DNA of 64,000 nt from Nocardioides renjunii (GTDB lineage: Bacteria > Actinomycetota > Actinomycetes > Propionibacteriales > Nocardioidaceae), in the NCBI RefSeq assembly GCF_034661175.1, contig NZ_CP141058.1, positions 4,278,001 to 4,342,000 of the forward strand, written 5' to 3'. The position numbers and the translations under genes were made by a program. The first letter of the stretch is position 1, and every line of letters starts with the position of its first letter. This document shows positions 16,814-25,628 of the stretch, one piece after another. The notes under the pieces were generated by a model. The model worked only from the letters and a program-made list of their open reading frames with translations. It searched no databases and was not told where the DNA came from.

Positions 16814-16927
16814 TCAGCGGCCCAGGTTGAGCAGCACGGTGAGCAGCACCGACAGCACCACCGAGACCAGGATCATCATCAGGCAGCCGATCCCACCGCC
16901 GAGCGGGCGGATCCGCACGGGGCTCAT
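16814..16927 (-). CDS. Tiny membrane protein encoded with a PRC-barrel gene
   Basis: 37 residues with one clear hydrophobic helix (GCLMMILVSVVLSVLLTVLL) over residues ~14-33. Its ATG overlaps the stop of the PRC-barrel gene (ATGA), so the two are translated together. Similar short membrane proteins with an RPLGGGIGCL start occur in actinobacteria, with no known function. Confidence 0.6.
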   Translation of the reverse strand: MSPVRIRPLGGGIGCLMMILVSVVLSVLLTVLLNLGR

Positions 16928-17340
16928 CGCTCGCCCACGTTCCCGCCGGCTCCCTCGCCGGTCGACCAGGAGCCTCCGGGAAGGTCCTCGCGGTTCTCGT
17001 GGCCGGTGCGCTGCGTGTAGTGCTCGGCATGGAGGCCGCGGGCCTGCTGGTCCCAGGTGTCCTCGTCGTAGTCGGGCGCTTCCTTGACCTGGTCCTTGCT
17101 GACGTTGACGATGATCCGCTGCCCCTCGTGGTCCATCCCGACGACGGTCCCGGCGGGGATCACCCGCTTCTTGCCGAAGATCCAGAAGCCGGTGTCGACG
17201 ACCAGCCACGCCCCGTCGGTGTCGGCCGTGGCCTGGTCGACCTTGCCCAGCGAGCCGTCCTCGCCCTCGACGTCGTAGCCCACCAGGTCGTGGTCCTCGG
17301 CCCACTCGCTGTCGCGGTAGCTCCAGACGATGTCGCTCAT
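16924..17340 (-). CDS. PRC-barrel domain protein
   Basis: 138 residues. The N-terminal half is a PRC-barrel-like beta domain (DLVGYDVEGEDGSLGKVD, then WLVVDTGFWIFGKKRVIPAG), seen in stress-related proteins. The C-terminus is acidic and probably disordered. The start at 17340 has GGAGGAG six bases upstream. The next gene overlaps by 4 bp. PRC barrels bind RNA or other proteins; the role here is unknown. Confidence 0.88.
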   Translation of the reverse strand: MSDIVWSYRDSEWAEDHDLVGYDVEGEDGSLGKVDQATADTDGAWLVVDTGFWIFGKKRVIPAGTVVGMDHEGQRIIVNVSKDQVKEAPDYDEDTWDQQARGLHAEHYTQRTGHENREDLPGGSWSTGEGAGGNVGER

Positions 17341-17430
17341 GGTCTCCTCCAGGGTTGGCGGTGCGGGACCTGTCGACGCAACCACGCCGTCACGCCCGCC
17401 CGCCACCCGCCTCGGGGTGGTGAGGGGCGG

Positions 17431-18093
17431 TCAGTCGGTGCCGGAGTGACCCCGCAGCAGGTCGCCGAAGGGCGTCACCTCGACCTCGACCTGCGTGCCG
17501 GACGTACGCCGCGGGCGCGCGGCCAGGTCGGGTGCGAACCCGCCCACGCCGTAGCCGCCCTGGCTCAGCACCGCGGCGGCCAGCTCGGCCGCGGCCCGGG
17601 TGATCCGGTCGGAGAGCCCGTGGCTGCCGAAGTCCTCGGTCGCCGCGAAGACCCCGGTGGGGACGACGACCGCGCGGAGGTAGGCGAAGAGCGGGCGCAT
17701 CGCGTGGTCGAGGACCAGCTGGTGCCGCGCGGTGCCGGCGGTCGCCGCGATCAGCACCGGCGTACCGGTCAGCGAGTCCGGGTCGAGGGCGTCGAAGAAC
17801 ATCTTGAACAGCCCGCTGTAGCTGCTGTTGAACACCGGCGTCACGGCGATGAGGCCGTCGGCCGCGGCGACCTGCTCGCGCAGCTCGGTCAGCCGCGGCG
17901 TCGGGATGCCGCCGGTGACCATGAACGTGGCCAGCTCGCCGGCGACCTCCCGGAGCTCGACGAAGTCGACCTCGACCGACTCGCCGCGGGCGGTCACCTG
18001 GGTCGAGGTGGCCTCGGCCAGCTGGTCGGCGAGGAGCCGGGTCGACGACGGGACGGTCAGCCCCGCCGTCACGACCACGATGCGACGGGTCAT
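17431..18093 (-). CDS. FMN reductase, CE1759 family
   Basis: 220 residues with a flavodoxin-like fold: RIVVVTAGLTVPSSTRLLADQ at the N-terminus forms the phosphate loop, and TPVFNSSYSGLFKMFFDAL near 85 is the flavin-binding signature of NAD(P)H-dependent FMN reductases. It overlaps the upstream LLM monooxygenase gene by 4 bp, so it most likely supplies that enzyme with reduced FMN. The family is named after the Corynebacterium protein CE1759, usually paired with CE1758-type monooxygenases. Confidence 0.93.
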   Translation of the reverse strand: MTRRIVVVTAGLTVPSSTRLLADQLAEATSTQVTARGESVEVDFVELREVAGELATFMVTGGIPTPRLTELREQVAAADGLIAVTPVFNSSYSGLFKMFFDALDPDSLTGTPVLIAATAGTARHQLVLDHAMRPLFAYLRAVVVPTGVFAATEDFGSHGLSDRITRAAAELAAAVLSQGGYGVGGFAPDLAARPRRTSGTQVEVEVTPFGDLLRGHSGTD

Positions 18094-19271
18094 GCCGAGA
18101 CCTCGGCGGCCTGGGAGGAGGCCTGCGAGGCACCCTGGGCCGCCTGGGCCGCCTCGACCAGCGCGCGGGCCGGCTCGACGAGGTGGTGCGGGGCGTCCGG
18201 ACCGGCGGCCACGAGCGAGGCGTGGGTCGGCGGGTCGCTCGGCACGTGGGCCGGGCGGCGGCGCTCGAACTCCGCGCGCAGGACCGGCACGACCTCGGTG
18301 CCGAGCATCTCGACCTGCTCGAGCACGAGCGAGGTGGGCAGGCCGGCGTGGTCGACGAGGAACATCTGGCGCTGGTAGTCACCGACGTAGTCGGCGAACC
18401 CGAGCGTGCGCTCGATGACCTGCTCCGGCGTGCCGACGGTCAGCGGCGTCATCTTCGTGAAGTCCTCCAGCGACGGGCCGTGGCCGTATACCGGGGCGTT
18501 GTCGAAGTAGGGGCGGAAGACCCGCTTGGCCTCCGCCTCGCTGCCGGCCATGAACACCTGGCCCCCGAGCCCGACGTAGGCCTGGTCGGCGGCGCCGTGC
18601 CCGTAGTGCTCGAACCGGCGACGGTAGAGCTTCACCATCTGCTCGGTGTGCTCCTTGTTCCAGAAGATGTGGTTGTGGAAGAACCCGTCGCCGTAGTAGG
18701 CGGCCTGCTCGGCGATCTCGGTGCTGCGGATCGAGCCGTGCCACACGAAGGGCGGCGTGCCGTCGAGCGGCGCCGGCGTGGAGGTGTAGCCCTGCAGCGG
18801 GGTGCGGAACTGGCCCTGCCAGTTGACGACCGGCTCACGCCACAGCGTGCGGAGGAGGTGGTAGTTCTCCACCGCGAGCTTGATCCCGTCGCGGATGTCC
18901 TTGCCGAACCAGGGGTACACCGGGCCGGTGTTGCCGCGGCCCATCATCAGGTCCACGCGACCGCCGGAGAGGTGCTGGAGGAAGGCGTAGTCCTCCGCGA
19001 TCTTCACCGGGTCGTTGGTGGTGATGAGCGTCGTGCTGGTCGAGAGCAGCAGCTTCTCGGTCTTCGCCGCGATGTAGCCGAGGTGGGTCGTGGGCGAGGA
19101 CACCACGAACGGCGGGTTGTGGTGCTCGCCGGTGGCGAAGACGTCGAGGCCGACCTCCTCGGCCTTCAGCGCGAGCGCCGTCACCGAGGCGATCCGCTCG
19201 CCCTCGGAGGGGGTGCGTCCGTCGGTCGGGTCGGGGGTGACGTCGCCGACGCTGAAGATGCCGAACTGCAT
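18090..19271 (-). CDS. LLM-class flavin-dependent monooxygenase, CE1758 family
   Basis: 393 residues. A bacterial-luciferase-like TIM barrel is clear: MQFGIFSVGDVTPDP at the start, ATGEHHNPPF near residue 50, LLSTSTTLITTNDPVKIAEDYAFL and GRVDLMMGRG. The C-terminal ~50 residues are Ala/Gln/Ser-rich and probably disordered. It oxidises an unknown organic substrate with O2 and reduced FMN. ATG 19271 has GGAGGAACC upstream. A palindrome of the TTGAAG-CTTCAA type lies in the promoter region (19288-19311), so a MarR-like regulator may control the pair. Confidence 0.93.
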   Translation of the reverse strand: MQFGIFSVGDVTPDPTDGRTPSEGERIASVTALALKAEEVGLDVFATGEHHNPPFVVSSPTTHLGYIAAKTEKLLLSTSTTLITTNDPVKIAEDYAFLQHLSGGRVDLMMGRGNTGPVYPWFGKDIRDGIKLAVENYHLLRTLWREPVVNWQGQFRTPLQGYTSTPAPLDGTPPFVWHGSIRSTEIAEQAAYYGDGFFHNHIFWNKEHTEQMVKLYRRRFEHYGHGAADQAYVGLGGQVFMAGSEAEAKRVFRPYFDNAPVYGHGPSLEDFTKMTPLTVGTPEQVIERTLGFADYVGDYQRQMFLVDHAGLPTSLVLEQVEMLGTEVVPVLRAEFERRRPAHVPSDPPTHASLVAAGPDAPHHLVEPARALVEAAQAAQGASQASSQAAEVSA

Positions 19272-19287
19272 GGTTCCTCCGGTGCTA

Positions 19288-19311
19288 GTTGAAGTTTGTA
19301 TCACCTTCAAC
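19288..19311. promoter_or_regulatory. Inverted repeat in the LLM monooxygenase promoter
   Basis: Arms GTTGAAG and CTTCAAC, seven bases each and perfectly complementary, flank a ten-base AT-rich spacer. It is 17 bp upstream of the monooxygenase start. The layout fits a MarR-type operator. A second palindrome, ATTCCGCGGAAT, lies at 19330-19341. Confidence 0.5.
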
Positions 19312-19429
19312 GGGGCTGGTGCCCCCAGTATTCCGCGGAATCGCCGGGCGACGTACGGCGTTGGGCCGTCGTCCGGGCGCACGCTCGGAAGAACACCACC
19401 TTCGGCACAGCTTCCTGAGAGGAGCGACG

Positions 19430-19816
19430 ATGACCGACTTCACCCCCTTCGAGGACCTGCTGCGCGGACACGCGGGCCTGCTCGAGGACTCCACCCACGA
19501 CCGGTGGGTCCGGGCGCAGGCGCTGTTCGAGGAGCGCGCCTACCGCGAGGCCGCCGTCCTGCTCACCGAGCTGCTCGACGACCCCGGCGACGTGGTGCAC
19601 GAGCTCACCGACGTACGTCTGCTGCTCGCGCGCTCGCTCTTCCACTCCGCCCAGCTGGACGGGACCATCCGGGTCGCGACCGAGCTGCTCGAGCACGACC
19701 CCAACGAGCCCTACGCCCACCTGCTGCTCGGCCGGTCCCTGCAGCGCAAGGGCCGCCGCGAGGAGGCCCAGCCGCACCTGCGCCTCGCCGAGCTGCTGGG
19801 CGGCTACCGCACCTGA
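19430..19816 (+). CDS. TPR-repeat protein
   Basis: 128 residues, with two to three tetratricopeptide-like helix pairs (for example RWVRAQALFEERAYREAAVLL, then EPYAHLLLGRSLQRKGRREEAQPH). No catalytic motif. ATG 19430 has GAGAGGAG upstream at good spacing. It lies two bases before the phosphopantetheinyl transferase gene, so both are co-expressed. A scaffold or binding role is likely but no partner is evident. Confidence 0.85.
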   Translation: MTDFTPFEDLLRGHAGLLEDSTHDRWVRAQALFEERAYREAAVLLTELLDDPGDVVHELTDVRLLLARSLFHSAQLDGTIRVATELLEHDPNEPYAHLLLGRSLQRKGRREEAQPHLRLAELLGGYRT

Positions 19817-19818
19817 CG

Positions 19819-20316
19819 ATGTACGACGTCCGCTGGCACGCCGCCGGCACCGGCGCGGCCCGGGCGCTCGAGGTGCACGCCGCCGACCACCTCGGGGTGC
19901 CCGCCCGGGCCGTGACCAGCGGGCGCCTGTGCCCGCGGTGCGGGTCGTCGGCCCACGGGCGTCCCTGGCTGCGCGCGGGTGGCGCGGCGCTCCACGTGTC
20001 GCTCTCCCGGTCGGGCCCGCATCTGGTCACCGCGGTCGCCGACGGCCCCGTCGGCGTCGACGTGGAGTCCGTGGCGGCCGTGGCGCGCGGGTGGGACGCC
20101 GCGCTGGTGCTGTCCGCCGGCGAGACCGCCGACGACGACCTCGCCCGGGCGCGCGCCTGGAGCCGCAAGGAGGCGGTGCTCAAGCGGCGCGGCACCGGCC
20201 TGGCCACGCCGATGACCGAGGTGTCGCTCGACCGGGAGCAGTGGCACGACCTCGCCGCGCCGGCGGGCCACGTCGCCGCCGTCAGCTGGGCAGGTCCGGC
20301 AGCGCCGGCTCCCTGA
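19819..20316 (+). CDS. 4'-phosphopantetheinyl transferase (Sfp type)
   Basis: 165 residues. The two signature motifs are present: VGVDVES near residue 75 (the metal-binding Asp) and WSRKEAVLKRRG near 114 (KEAxxK). A CPRCGSSAHGRPWL segment near 38 is also seen in short actinobacterial members. It transfers the 4'-phosphopantetheine arm from CoA to a carrier-protein serine. The large adenylation/carrier protein at 21603-25505 is the nearest carrier substrate, so a dedicated function is plausible. It follows the TPR gene after 2 bp and its end overlaps the convergent M1 peptidase by 35 bp. It is shorter than Sfp (~225 residues). Confidence 0.9.
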   Translation: MYDVRWHAAGTGAARALEVHAADHLGVPARAVTSGRLCPRCGSSAHGRPWLRAGGAALHVSLSRSGPHLVTAVADGPVGVDVESVAAVARGWDAALVLSAGETADDDLARARAWSRKEAVLKRRGTGLATPMTEVSLDREQWHDLAAPAGHVAAVSWAGPAAPAP

Positions 20317-21601
20317 GCCACGCGTCGAAGAGGTCGGTGCGCTCCTCGCCGGTGACGGCCGCGACCACCGCCTCGAAGTCGGCCGTCGTCACGCTCGCAC
20401 CGGTGTGGTCGGCCACCCAGGTGCGCAGGACCTCGAAGAAGTCGTCGTCGCCCACCACCGAGCGCAGCGCGTGCAGCGTGAGGGCTCCGCGCTTGTAGAC
20501 GCGGTCGTCGAACATCAGCTCCGGTCCGGGGTCGGCCAGCAGGAGGTCCTGGTCGAGCCCGGCCAGCCGCTCGTGGTGGTGGTGCGCCCAGTCGTCGGCG
20601 GAGCGGTCCCCGGCCTCCTCCGACCACAGCCACTCGGCGTAGCAGGCGAAGCCCTCGTGGAGCCAGATGTCCTTCCACTCCGTCAGCGTCACGGCGTTGC
20701 CGAACCACTGGTGGGCCAGCTCGTGCGCGACCAGGCGCACGGCGTCCCAGTCCTCGGAGGCGAAGTTGCGGCCGAACGTCGACAGCGACTGCGACTCCAG
20801 CGGGATCTCGAGGTCGTCGTCGGTCACCACGCAGGTGTAGGTGCCGAACGGGTAGGCGCCGAACCGGTCCTCGAAGAACCTCATCATCGCCGGCTGCTGC
20901 GCGAAGGAGGCGTCGTACGCCGGGCCGGTGAGGTCGCCCGGCGCCACCACCACGACCCGCTCCGCCAGCTCGCGCACCGTGTAGCGGCCGATCTGGCACG
21001 TGGCGAGGTAGGGCGCCATCGGCGTGGTCATCTCGTAGGTCCACTCGACGCCCGACCCGCGCCGGCGGCGTCCGGCGAGCTCGCCCGACATCGCGACGTG
21101 GTAGTCCTGCGGGGCCAGCACGGTGGCGCTCCAGGTGGCCTTGTCGCTCGGGCGGTCGTTGCAGGGGAACCAGGTGGGGGCGCCGTGCGGCTGGGCGGCG
21201 ACGATGACGCCGTCGGCGAGCTCCTCCCACCCGGCGGTGCCGAGGTGGCGGGCCCGCAGCGGCCGCGGGCTGCCGCCGTAGGCGACGCGGACCTCGAACT
21301 CCTCCCCCGCCGCGGCGACGACCGGGACGGCGAGCCGGTCGCGCTTGTGGGTGAAGCGGACCTGGACGCCCCCGACCCACACCTTGGCGACCCGCAGGTG
21401 GGCCAGGTCGAGCTCGATCGAGCTGACGTCCTCGTGGGCGACGCAGGTGAGCCGGGCGTCACCGTCGAGGCGGTTGCCCACGACCTTGTAGGCCAGGCCC
21501 AGCGAGTAGTGGCGCACGCCGTAGGAGGCGTCGCCGTGGCCGGGCAGGTAGGGGTCCGTCGTGGGCTGCGGCATGGTCGCCGCAGGATAGTCGTCGCTCA
21601 C
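20282..21601 (-). CDS. M1-family zinc metallopeptidase (aminopeptidase-like)
   Basis: 439 residues. The zinc site is complete: HELAH near residue 243 with the third ligand in WLHEGFACYAEW 18 residues later, and a Y in the VYKRGALTLH block near 344. The GAMEN exopeptidase motif of classical M1 enzymes is replaced by LEIPLESQ. The protein is half the length of PepN and lacks its C-terminal domain. GTG 21601 has GGGAGG six bases upstream, and the gene lies one base after the Pls-like gene. M1 enzymes act as aminopeptidases; here it may degrade or trim the product of the neighbouring synthetase. Confidence 0.92.
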   Translation of the reverse strand: MSDDYPAATMPQPTTDPYLPGHGDASYGVRHYSLGLAYKVVGNRLDGDARLTCVAHEDVSSIELDLAHLRVAKVWVGGVQVRFTHKRDRLAVPVVAAAGEEFEVRVAYGGSPRPLRARHLGTAGWEELADGVIVAAQPHGAPTWFPCNDRPSDKATWSATVLAPQDYHVAMSGELAGRRRRGSGVEWTYEMTTPMAPYLATCQIGRYTVRELAERVVVVAPGDLTGPAYDASFAQQPAMMRFFEDRFGAYPFGTYTCVVTDDDLEIPLESQSLSTFGRNFASEDWDAVRLVAHELAHQWFGNAVTLTEWKDIWLHEGFACYAEWLWSEEAGDRSADDWAHHHHERLAGLDQDLLLADPGPELMFDDRVYKRGALTLHALRSVVGDDDFFEVLRTWVADHTGASVTTADFEAVVAAVTGEERTDLFDAWLREPALPDLPS

Positions 21602-21602
21602 C

Positions 21603-24600
21603 TCACACCTCCCACGGGCCGATGGGGTTGCCGATCCAGCACGTGCGCGCCGGGACCGCCTCGCCCCGCATGACCAGGGAGACCGGGCCGACCGTGGTGT
21701 GCTTGCCGATCGACGCCGCCGGCAGGATCACGCTGTTGGGACCGAGCGTCGCGCCGGCGCGCAGCACCACCTCGTCCATGCTCAGCACCCGGTCGTGGAA
21801 GAGGTGGGTCTGCACCACGCAGCCGCGGTTGACCGTCGCCCCGTCGTCGAGCCGGACGAGGTCGGTCTCGGGCAGCCAGTAGCTGTCGACCCACACGCCG
21901 CGACCGATCCGCGCCCCCATCGACCGGAGCCAGACGTTGAGCGCCACGGTCCCCTGCGCGGGGGCGGCGAACCACGGTGCGGCGACGACCTCGGTGAAGG
22001 TGTCGGCCAGCTCGTTGCGCCACACGAACGACGACCACAGCGGGTGGTCCCCCACCGCGTGACGCCCGACCAGCACCCACTTGGCGAGGGTCGCGACGGC
22101 GGCCGCCACGACGCCGGCGAGCAGGAGCACCGGCCCGGCGAGCAGGACGGCAGGCCACAGCCCCTGCTGCAGCAACCACCCGAGAGAGACCGCGACCCCG
22201 ACGACGAGGAACGCCAGCACGAGCATCGGCACCACCCGCATCAGCTCGACCGCACCCCGCGCGACGCGCAGGCCCGTGGGCGGGTCGTAGGTGCGGGAGT
22301 CGTCACCGCCTGCCGCGGCCCGGCGCAGGCGCGTCGGCGGGCTGCCGACCCACGACGACCGCGCCCTGGCCTCGCCGCGGGACGGGGCGGCGGAGAGCAC
22401 CGCGACCAGCGACTCCTTGGGCACCTTGCGGCCGGGCGCCGCCATGCCGGAGTTGCCGACGAAGGCGCGCTTGCCGATCTTGACGTGCGCCACGCGCATC
22501 CAGCCGCCGCCGAGCTCGTAGGAGCCGACGAGGGTGTCGTCGGCGAGGAACGCGTGGTCGCCGATGGTGGTGAACCGCGGGATCAGCAGCACGGTCGAGG
22601 CCTCGACCCCGGTCCCGACCCGCGCGCCCAGCAGCCTCAGCCACGACGGGGTGAGGGCGCTGGAGTAGAGCGGGAACAGCCAGGTCCGCGCCTCGTCGAG
22701 CACCCGCAGCGTCCCCCAGATCCGCACGCCCGTGCCCGACCGGACCGGCACGTGGCCCTCCTGCATGCCGGCCCCGAGGGCCCTGACCAGCACGAGCACC
22801 AGCAGCGCGAGGACGGCGTAGCCGACCAGGGTCGCCGCGGGCAGCCAGGGCCAGCTGGAGGCGACCGCGTCGCCCAACGACCCGGCGTCGCGGACGGCCG
22901 GCAGCAGCACCAGGGCCCCGCAGGCGATCGCCACGGCGGGCAGCGCCGCGATGAGCCAGGCGAGGGCGCCGTACGCCCCGAGCCACACGCCGTCGCCGCT
23001 GGAGGCCTCGCCCGTCCACGGCCCGCGCGCGCGGTCGGACTGGCGCTCCGCGGGCGCGCCGGACCAGTACTCGCCGGCCGGCACGACACCGTCGACGTAG
23101 GACCCGGGCGCGACCTCGGCGTCCTTGCCGACCACCGCCCCCGGGGCGAGGGTGCACCGCGCGCCGACCCGGGCACGGGCCCGCACCGTGACGGGACCGA
23201 CGTGCAGCACGTCCCCGTCGATCCAGTGCCCGGCGAGGTCGACCTCCGGCTCGATCGCGGCACCGTCGCCGACGGTGAGGAGGCCGGTGACGCTGGGCAG
23301 GGTGTGCAGGTCGACGCCCGCGCCGACCCGGTTGCCGAGCAGCCGCGCGTAGGCGGGGAACCACGGGGCGCCGGCCAGCGACGTGGCCGCGAGCTCGTCC
23401 TGGATCCGCTCGGCGAGCCAGATGCGGAGGTGCACCTTGCCGCCGCGGGGGTGCTCGCCCGCCGTCACGCCGCGCAGGACCCCGCGGGCCAGGAGGGCGG
23501 CCAGGGTCATCCGCCCCGGCGGGACCAGGAAGAACCAGCCGAGGACGACCAGGGCCCACGCCGGGTACGTCGGCAGCCAGGCCAGGTCGAGCACGCCGTG
23601 CGCCAGGGTGCTGCCGAGCATCAGCCAGGTCAGCCACCGCATCCCCGCGAGGGCGCGCAGGGGCAGGAACGCCAGCAGCTGGCCGACCTGCGTCTTGCGC
23701 CGCAGCGGCACCACGTCGCGGTCGGTCTGCGTCGCACCCGTCGAGGTCCGCGGCAGGGCCGCGGCGAGCCCGCCGATCGTCGGGTGCTCGTAGACGTCGC
23801 CGACGACGACCTCGGGATACTGCTCCCGGATCCGGCTGACCACCTGCGCGGCCGTCAGGGAGCCGCCACCGTAGGCGAAGAAGTCGTCCTGCGGACCCGC
23901 CACCTCGGCGCCGAGCACGTCGGACCAGATCTGGGCGAGCCAGGCCTGCGTCGGGTCGAGCCCGCCGTCGGTCGAGCCGCCGGCGCCGCCACCTCCGGAG
24001 CCCCCGGAGCTTGCGGCCCCCGGCAGCGGCCACGGCAGGGCGTCGCGGTCGACCTTGCCGCTGGTGCGGGTGGGCATGTCGTCCACGACCGCGAGCCGGG
24101 GGACCAGCGCCGCGGGCAGCCGCTCGCGGAGCAGGTCCGCGGCCGCGCCGGCGTCGTACGACTCGTCGACGGTGAGGTAGCCGAGGAGGAGCTTGTTGCC
24201 GGACCGGGTCGCGCGCACGGCCGCAGCGGCGGACACGACGCCCGGCAGCCGCAGCAGCTGGTCGTCCAGCTCGCCGAGCTCGATGCGGCGGCCGCCGACC
24301 TTGACCTGGTCGTCGGCACGGCCGCCGAAGACCAGCCCGTCCGGGTCGTTGCGGACCACGTCGCCGGAGCGGTAGGCGCGGTCCCAGCCGAGCGAGGGCA
24401 TCGGCGCATAGGCCTGCGCGTCCTTCTCGGCGTCGAGGTAGCGCGCCAGCCCGACGCCGCCGATGATCAGCTCGCCGGACTCCCCCTCGGCGACGGGGTC
24501 CCCGTGGGCGTCGACGACGGCGAGGTCCCACCCGGCCAGCGGCAGCCCGATCCGGACGGGGTCCGAGCCGTCGAGCAGCGCGGCGCAGGCCACGACGGTG

Positions 24601-25505
24601 GCCTCGGTGGGTCCGTAGGTGTTCCACACCTCCCGGCCCGGCTCCTCCAGCCGCGCCGCGAGCTCGGGCGGGCACGCCTCCCCGCCCATGATGAGCAGCC
24701 GCACCCGGGCCAGGGAGGACGCCGGCCACAGGGAGACGAGCGTCGGCACCGTCGAGACGACGGTGATGTCGTTGGCGACCAGCCAGGGGCCCACGTCGAC
24801 GCCGGAGCGCACCAGCGACCGCGGGGCCGGGACCAGGCAGGCGCCGTAGGCCCACGCCAGCCACATCTCCTCGCAGCTGGCGTCGAAGGCGACGCTGAGC
24901 CCGGCCATCACCCGGTCACCCGGGCCGATCGGGGCGTCCTGCAGGAAGAGCCGCGCCTCGGCGTCGACGAACGCCGCCGCGCTGCGGTGGGTGACCGCCA
25001 CGCCCTTCGGCGTGCCGGTGGAGCCGGAGGTGAAGATGACCCATGCGTCGTCCTGCGGCGTCGGGTCCCGGCGCTCCCGGGCAGGCCGCTCGCCGGTCGG
25101 GGTGAGCGCCAGGTCGTTGCCGACCACCGCGACCGCGCCGGACTCGGCGATGACGACCCGCGCGCGCTCGTCGGGGTCGTCCGCGTCGATCGGGACGTAG
25201 GCCGCGCCCGACCACAGCACCCCGAGCACCGCGACGTAGAGGTCGGTCGTCCCCGACCGCACCCGCACCGCCACCTTCGCGCCCGGCCCGGCGCCGAGCC
25301 CGGCCAGCTCGTCGGCGAGCGCGTCGGCCGCCTCGACCAGCTCGGCGTACGTCAGCACGGCCACGCCGCTGTCGACCGCCGGCTCGTCGGGCCAGTAGGC
25401 CGCCACCTCCCGGACCACCTCGACGAGGGTGCGGGGCGCCGGGGCCCGGTCGCCGGCCAGGAGGGGAGGAAGGAGGGGGTGCGGCACGGCGGGAGTGTGG
25501 GGCAC
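21603..25505 (-). CDS. Pls/PosA-family amino acid polymerase: adenylation-carrier-membrane protein
   Basis: About 1300 residues (start GTG 25505 or 25487; neither has a strong ribosome site). Order: adenylation domain (~1-510) with FTSGSTGTPKG core, YRSGD, GRADDQVKVGGRRIE and the SGKVDRDALP lysine; a Gly/Ser/Ala linker; a carrier domain (~535-615) with phosphopantetheine-serine motif YGGGSLT; then about six transmembrane helices interleaved with three left-handed beta-helix-like blocks of hexapeptide repeats. This is the layout of epsilon-poly-lysine synthetase (Pls), which joins amino acids without a usual condensation domain. The amino acid used cannot be read with certainty. It forms an operon with the M1 peptidase, and a PPTase gene faces it. 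Confidence 0.9.
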   Translation of the reverse strand: MPHTPAVPHPLLPPLLAGDRAPAPRTLVEVVREVAAYWPDEPAVDSGVAVLTYAELVEAADALADELAGLGAGPGAKVAVRVRSGTTDLYVAVLGVLWSGAAYVPIDADDPDERARVVIAESGAVAVVGNDLALTPTGERPARERRDPTPQDDAWVIFTSGSTGTPKGVAVTHRSAAAFVDAEARLFLQDAPIGPGDRVMAGLSVAFDASCEEMWLAWAYGACLVPAPRSLVRSGVDVGPWLVANDITVVSTVPTLVSLWPASSLARVRLLIMGGEACPPELAARLEEPGREVWNTYGPTEATVVACAALLDGSDPVRIGLPLAGWDLAVVDAHGDPVAEGESGELIIGGVGLARYLDAEKDAQAYAPMPSLGWDRAYRSGDVVRNDPDGLVFGGRADDQVKVGGRRIELGELDDQLLRLPGVVSAAAAVRATRSGNKLLLGYLTVDESYDAGAAADLLRERLPAALVPRLAVVDDMPTRTSGKVDRDALPWPLPGAASSGGSGGGGAGGSTDGGLDPTQAWLAQIWSDVLGAEVAGPQDDFFAYGGGSLTAAQVVSRIREQYPEVVVGDVYEHPTIGGLAAALPRTSTGATQTDRDVVPLRRKTQVGQLLAFLPLRALAGMRWLTWLMLGSTLAHGVLDLAWLPTYPAWALVVLGWFFLVPPGRMTLAALLARGVLRGVTAGEHPRGGKVHLRIWLAERIQDELAATSLAGAPWFPAYARLLGNRVGAGVDLHTLPSVTGLLTVGDGAAIEPEVDLAGHWIDGDVLHVGPVTVRARARVGARCTLAPGAVVGKDAEVAPGSYVDGVVPAGEYWSGAPAERQSDRARGPWTGEASSGDGVWLGAYGALAWLIAALPAVAIACGALVLLPAVRDAGSLGDAVASSWPWLPAATLVGYAVLALLVLVLVRALGAGMQEGHVPVRSGTGVRIWGTLRVLDEARTWLFPLYSSALTPSWLRLLGARVGTGVEASTVLLIPRFTTIGDHAFLADDTLVGSYELGGGWMRVAHVKIGKRAFVGNSGMAAPGRKVPKESLVAVLSAAPSRGEARARSSWVGSPPTRLRRAAAGGDDSRTYDPPTGLRVARGAVELMRVVPMLVLAFLVVGVAVSLGWLLQQGLWPAVLLAGPVLLLAGVVAAAVATLAKWVLVGRHAVGDHPLWSSFVWRNELADTFTEVVAAPWFAAPAQGTVALNVWLRSMGARIGRGVWVDSYWLPETDLVRLDDGATVNRGCVVQTHLFHDRVLSMDEVVLRAGATLGPNSVILPAASIGKHTTVGPVSLVMRGEAVPARTCWIGNPIGPWEV

Positions 25506-25628
25506 CCGAGCGACCAGCAGGTGAACGGGCGGCCGGCACCCGGACCGGGCGACGAAGGCTCGGTGAACACTCGCCCGGCCGGGCACTTCCCGCGCGACAG
25601 GGCGACGGCGCCACCTCATGCTGAGGTC

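Noticed and set aside
21699..25628. Very long plus-strand open frame opposite the Pls-like gene
   Set aside because: Amino acid content is dominated by Arg, Gly, Ala, Pro and His with no domain. Only its last part, from 25629, is the real GDPD gene.
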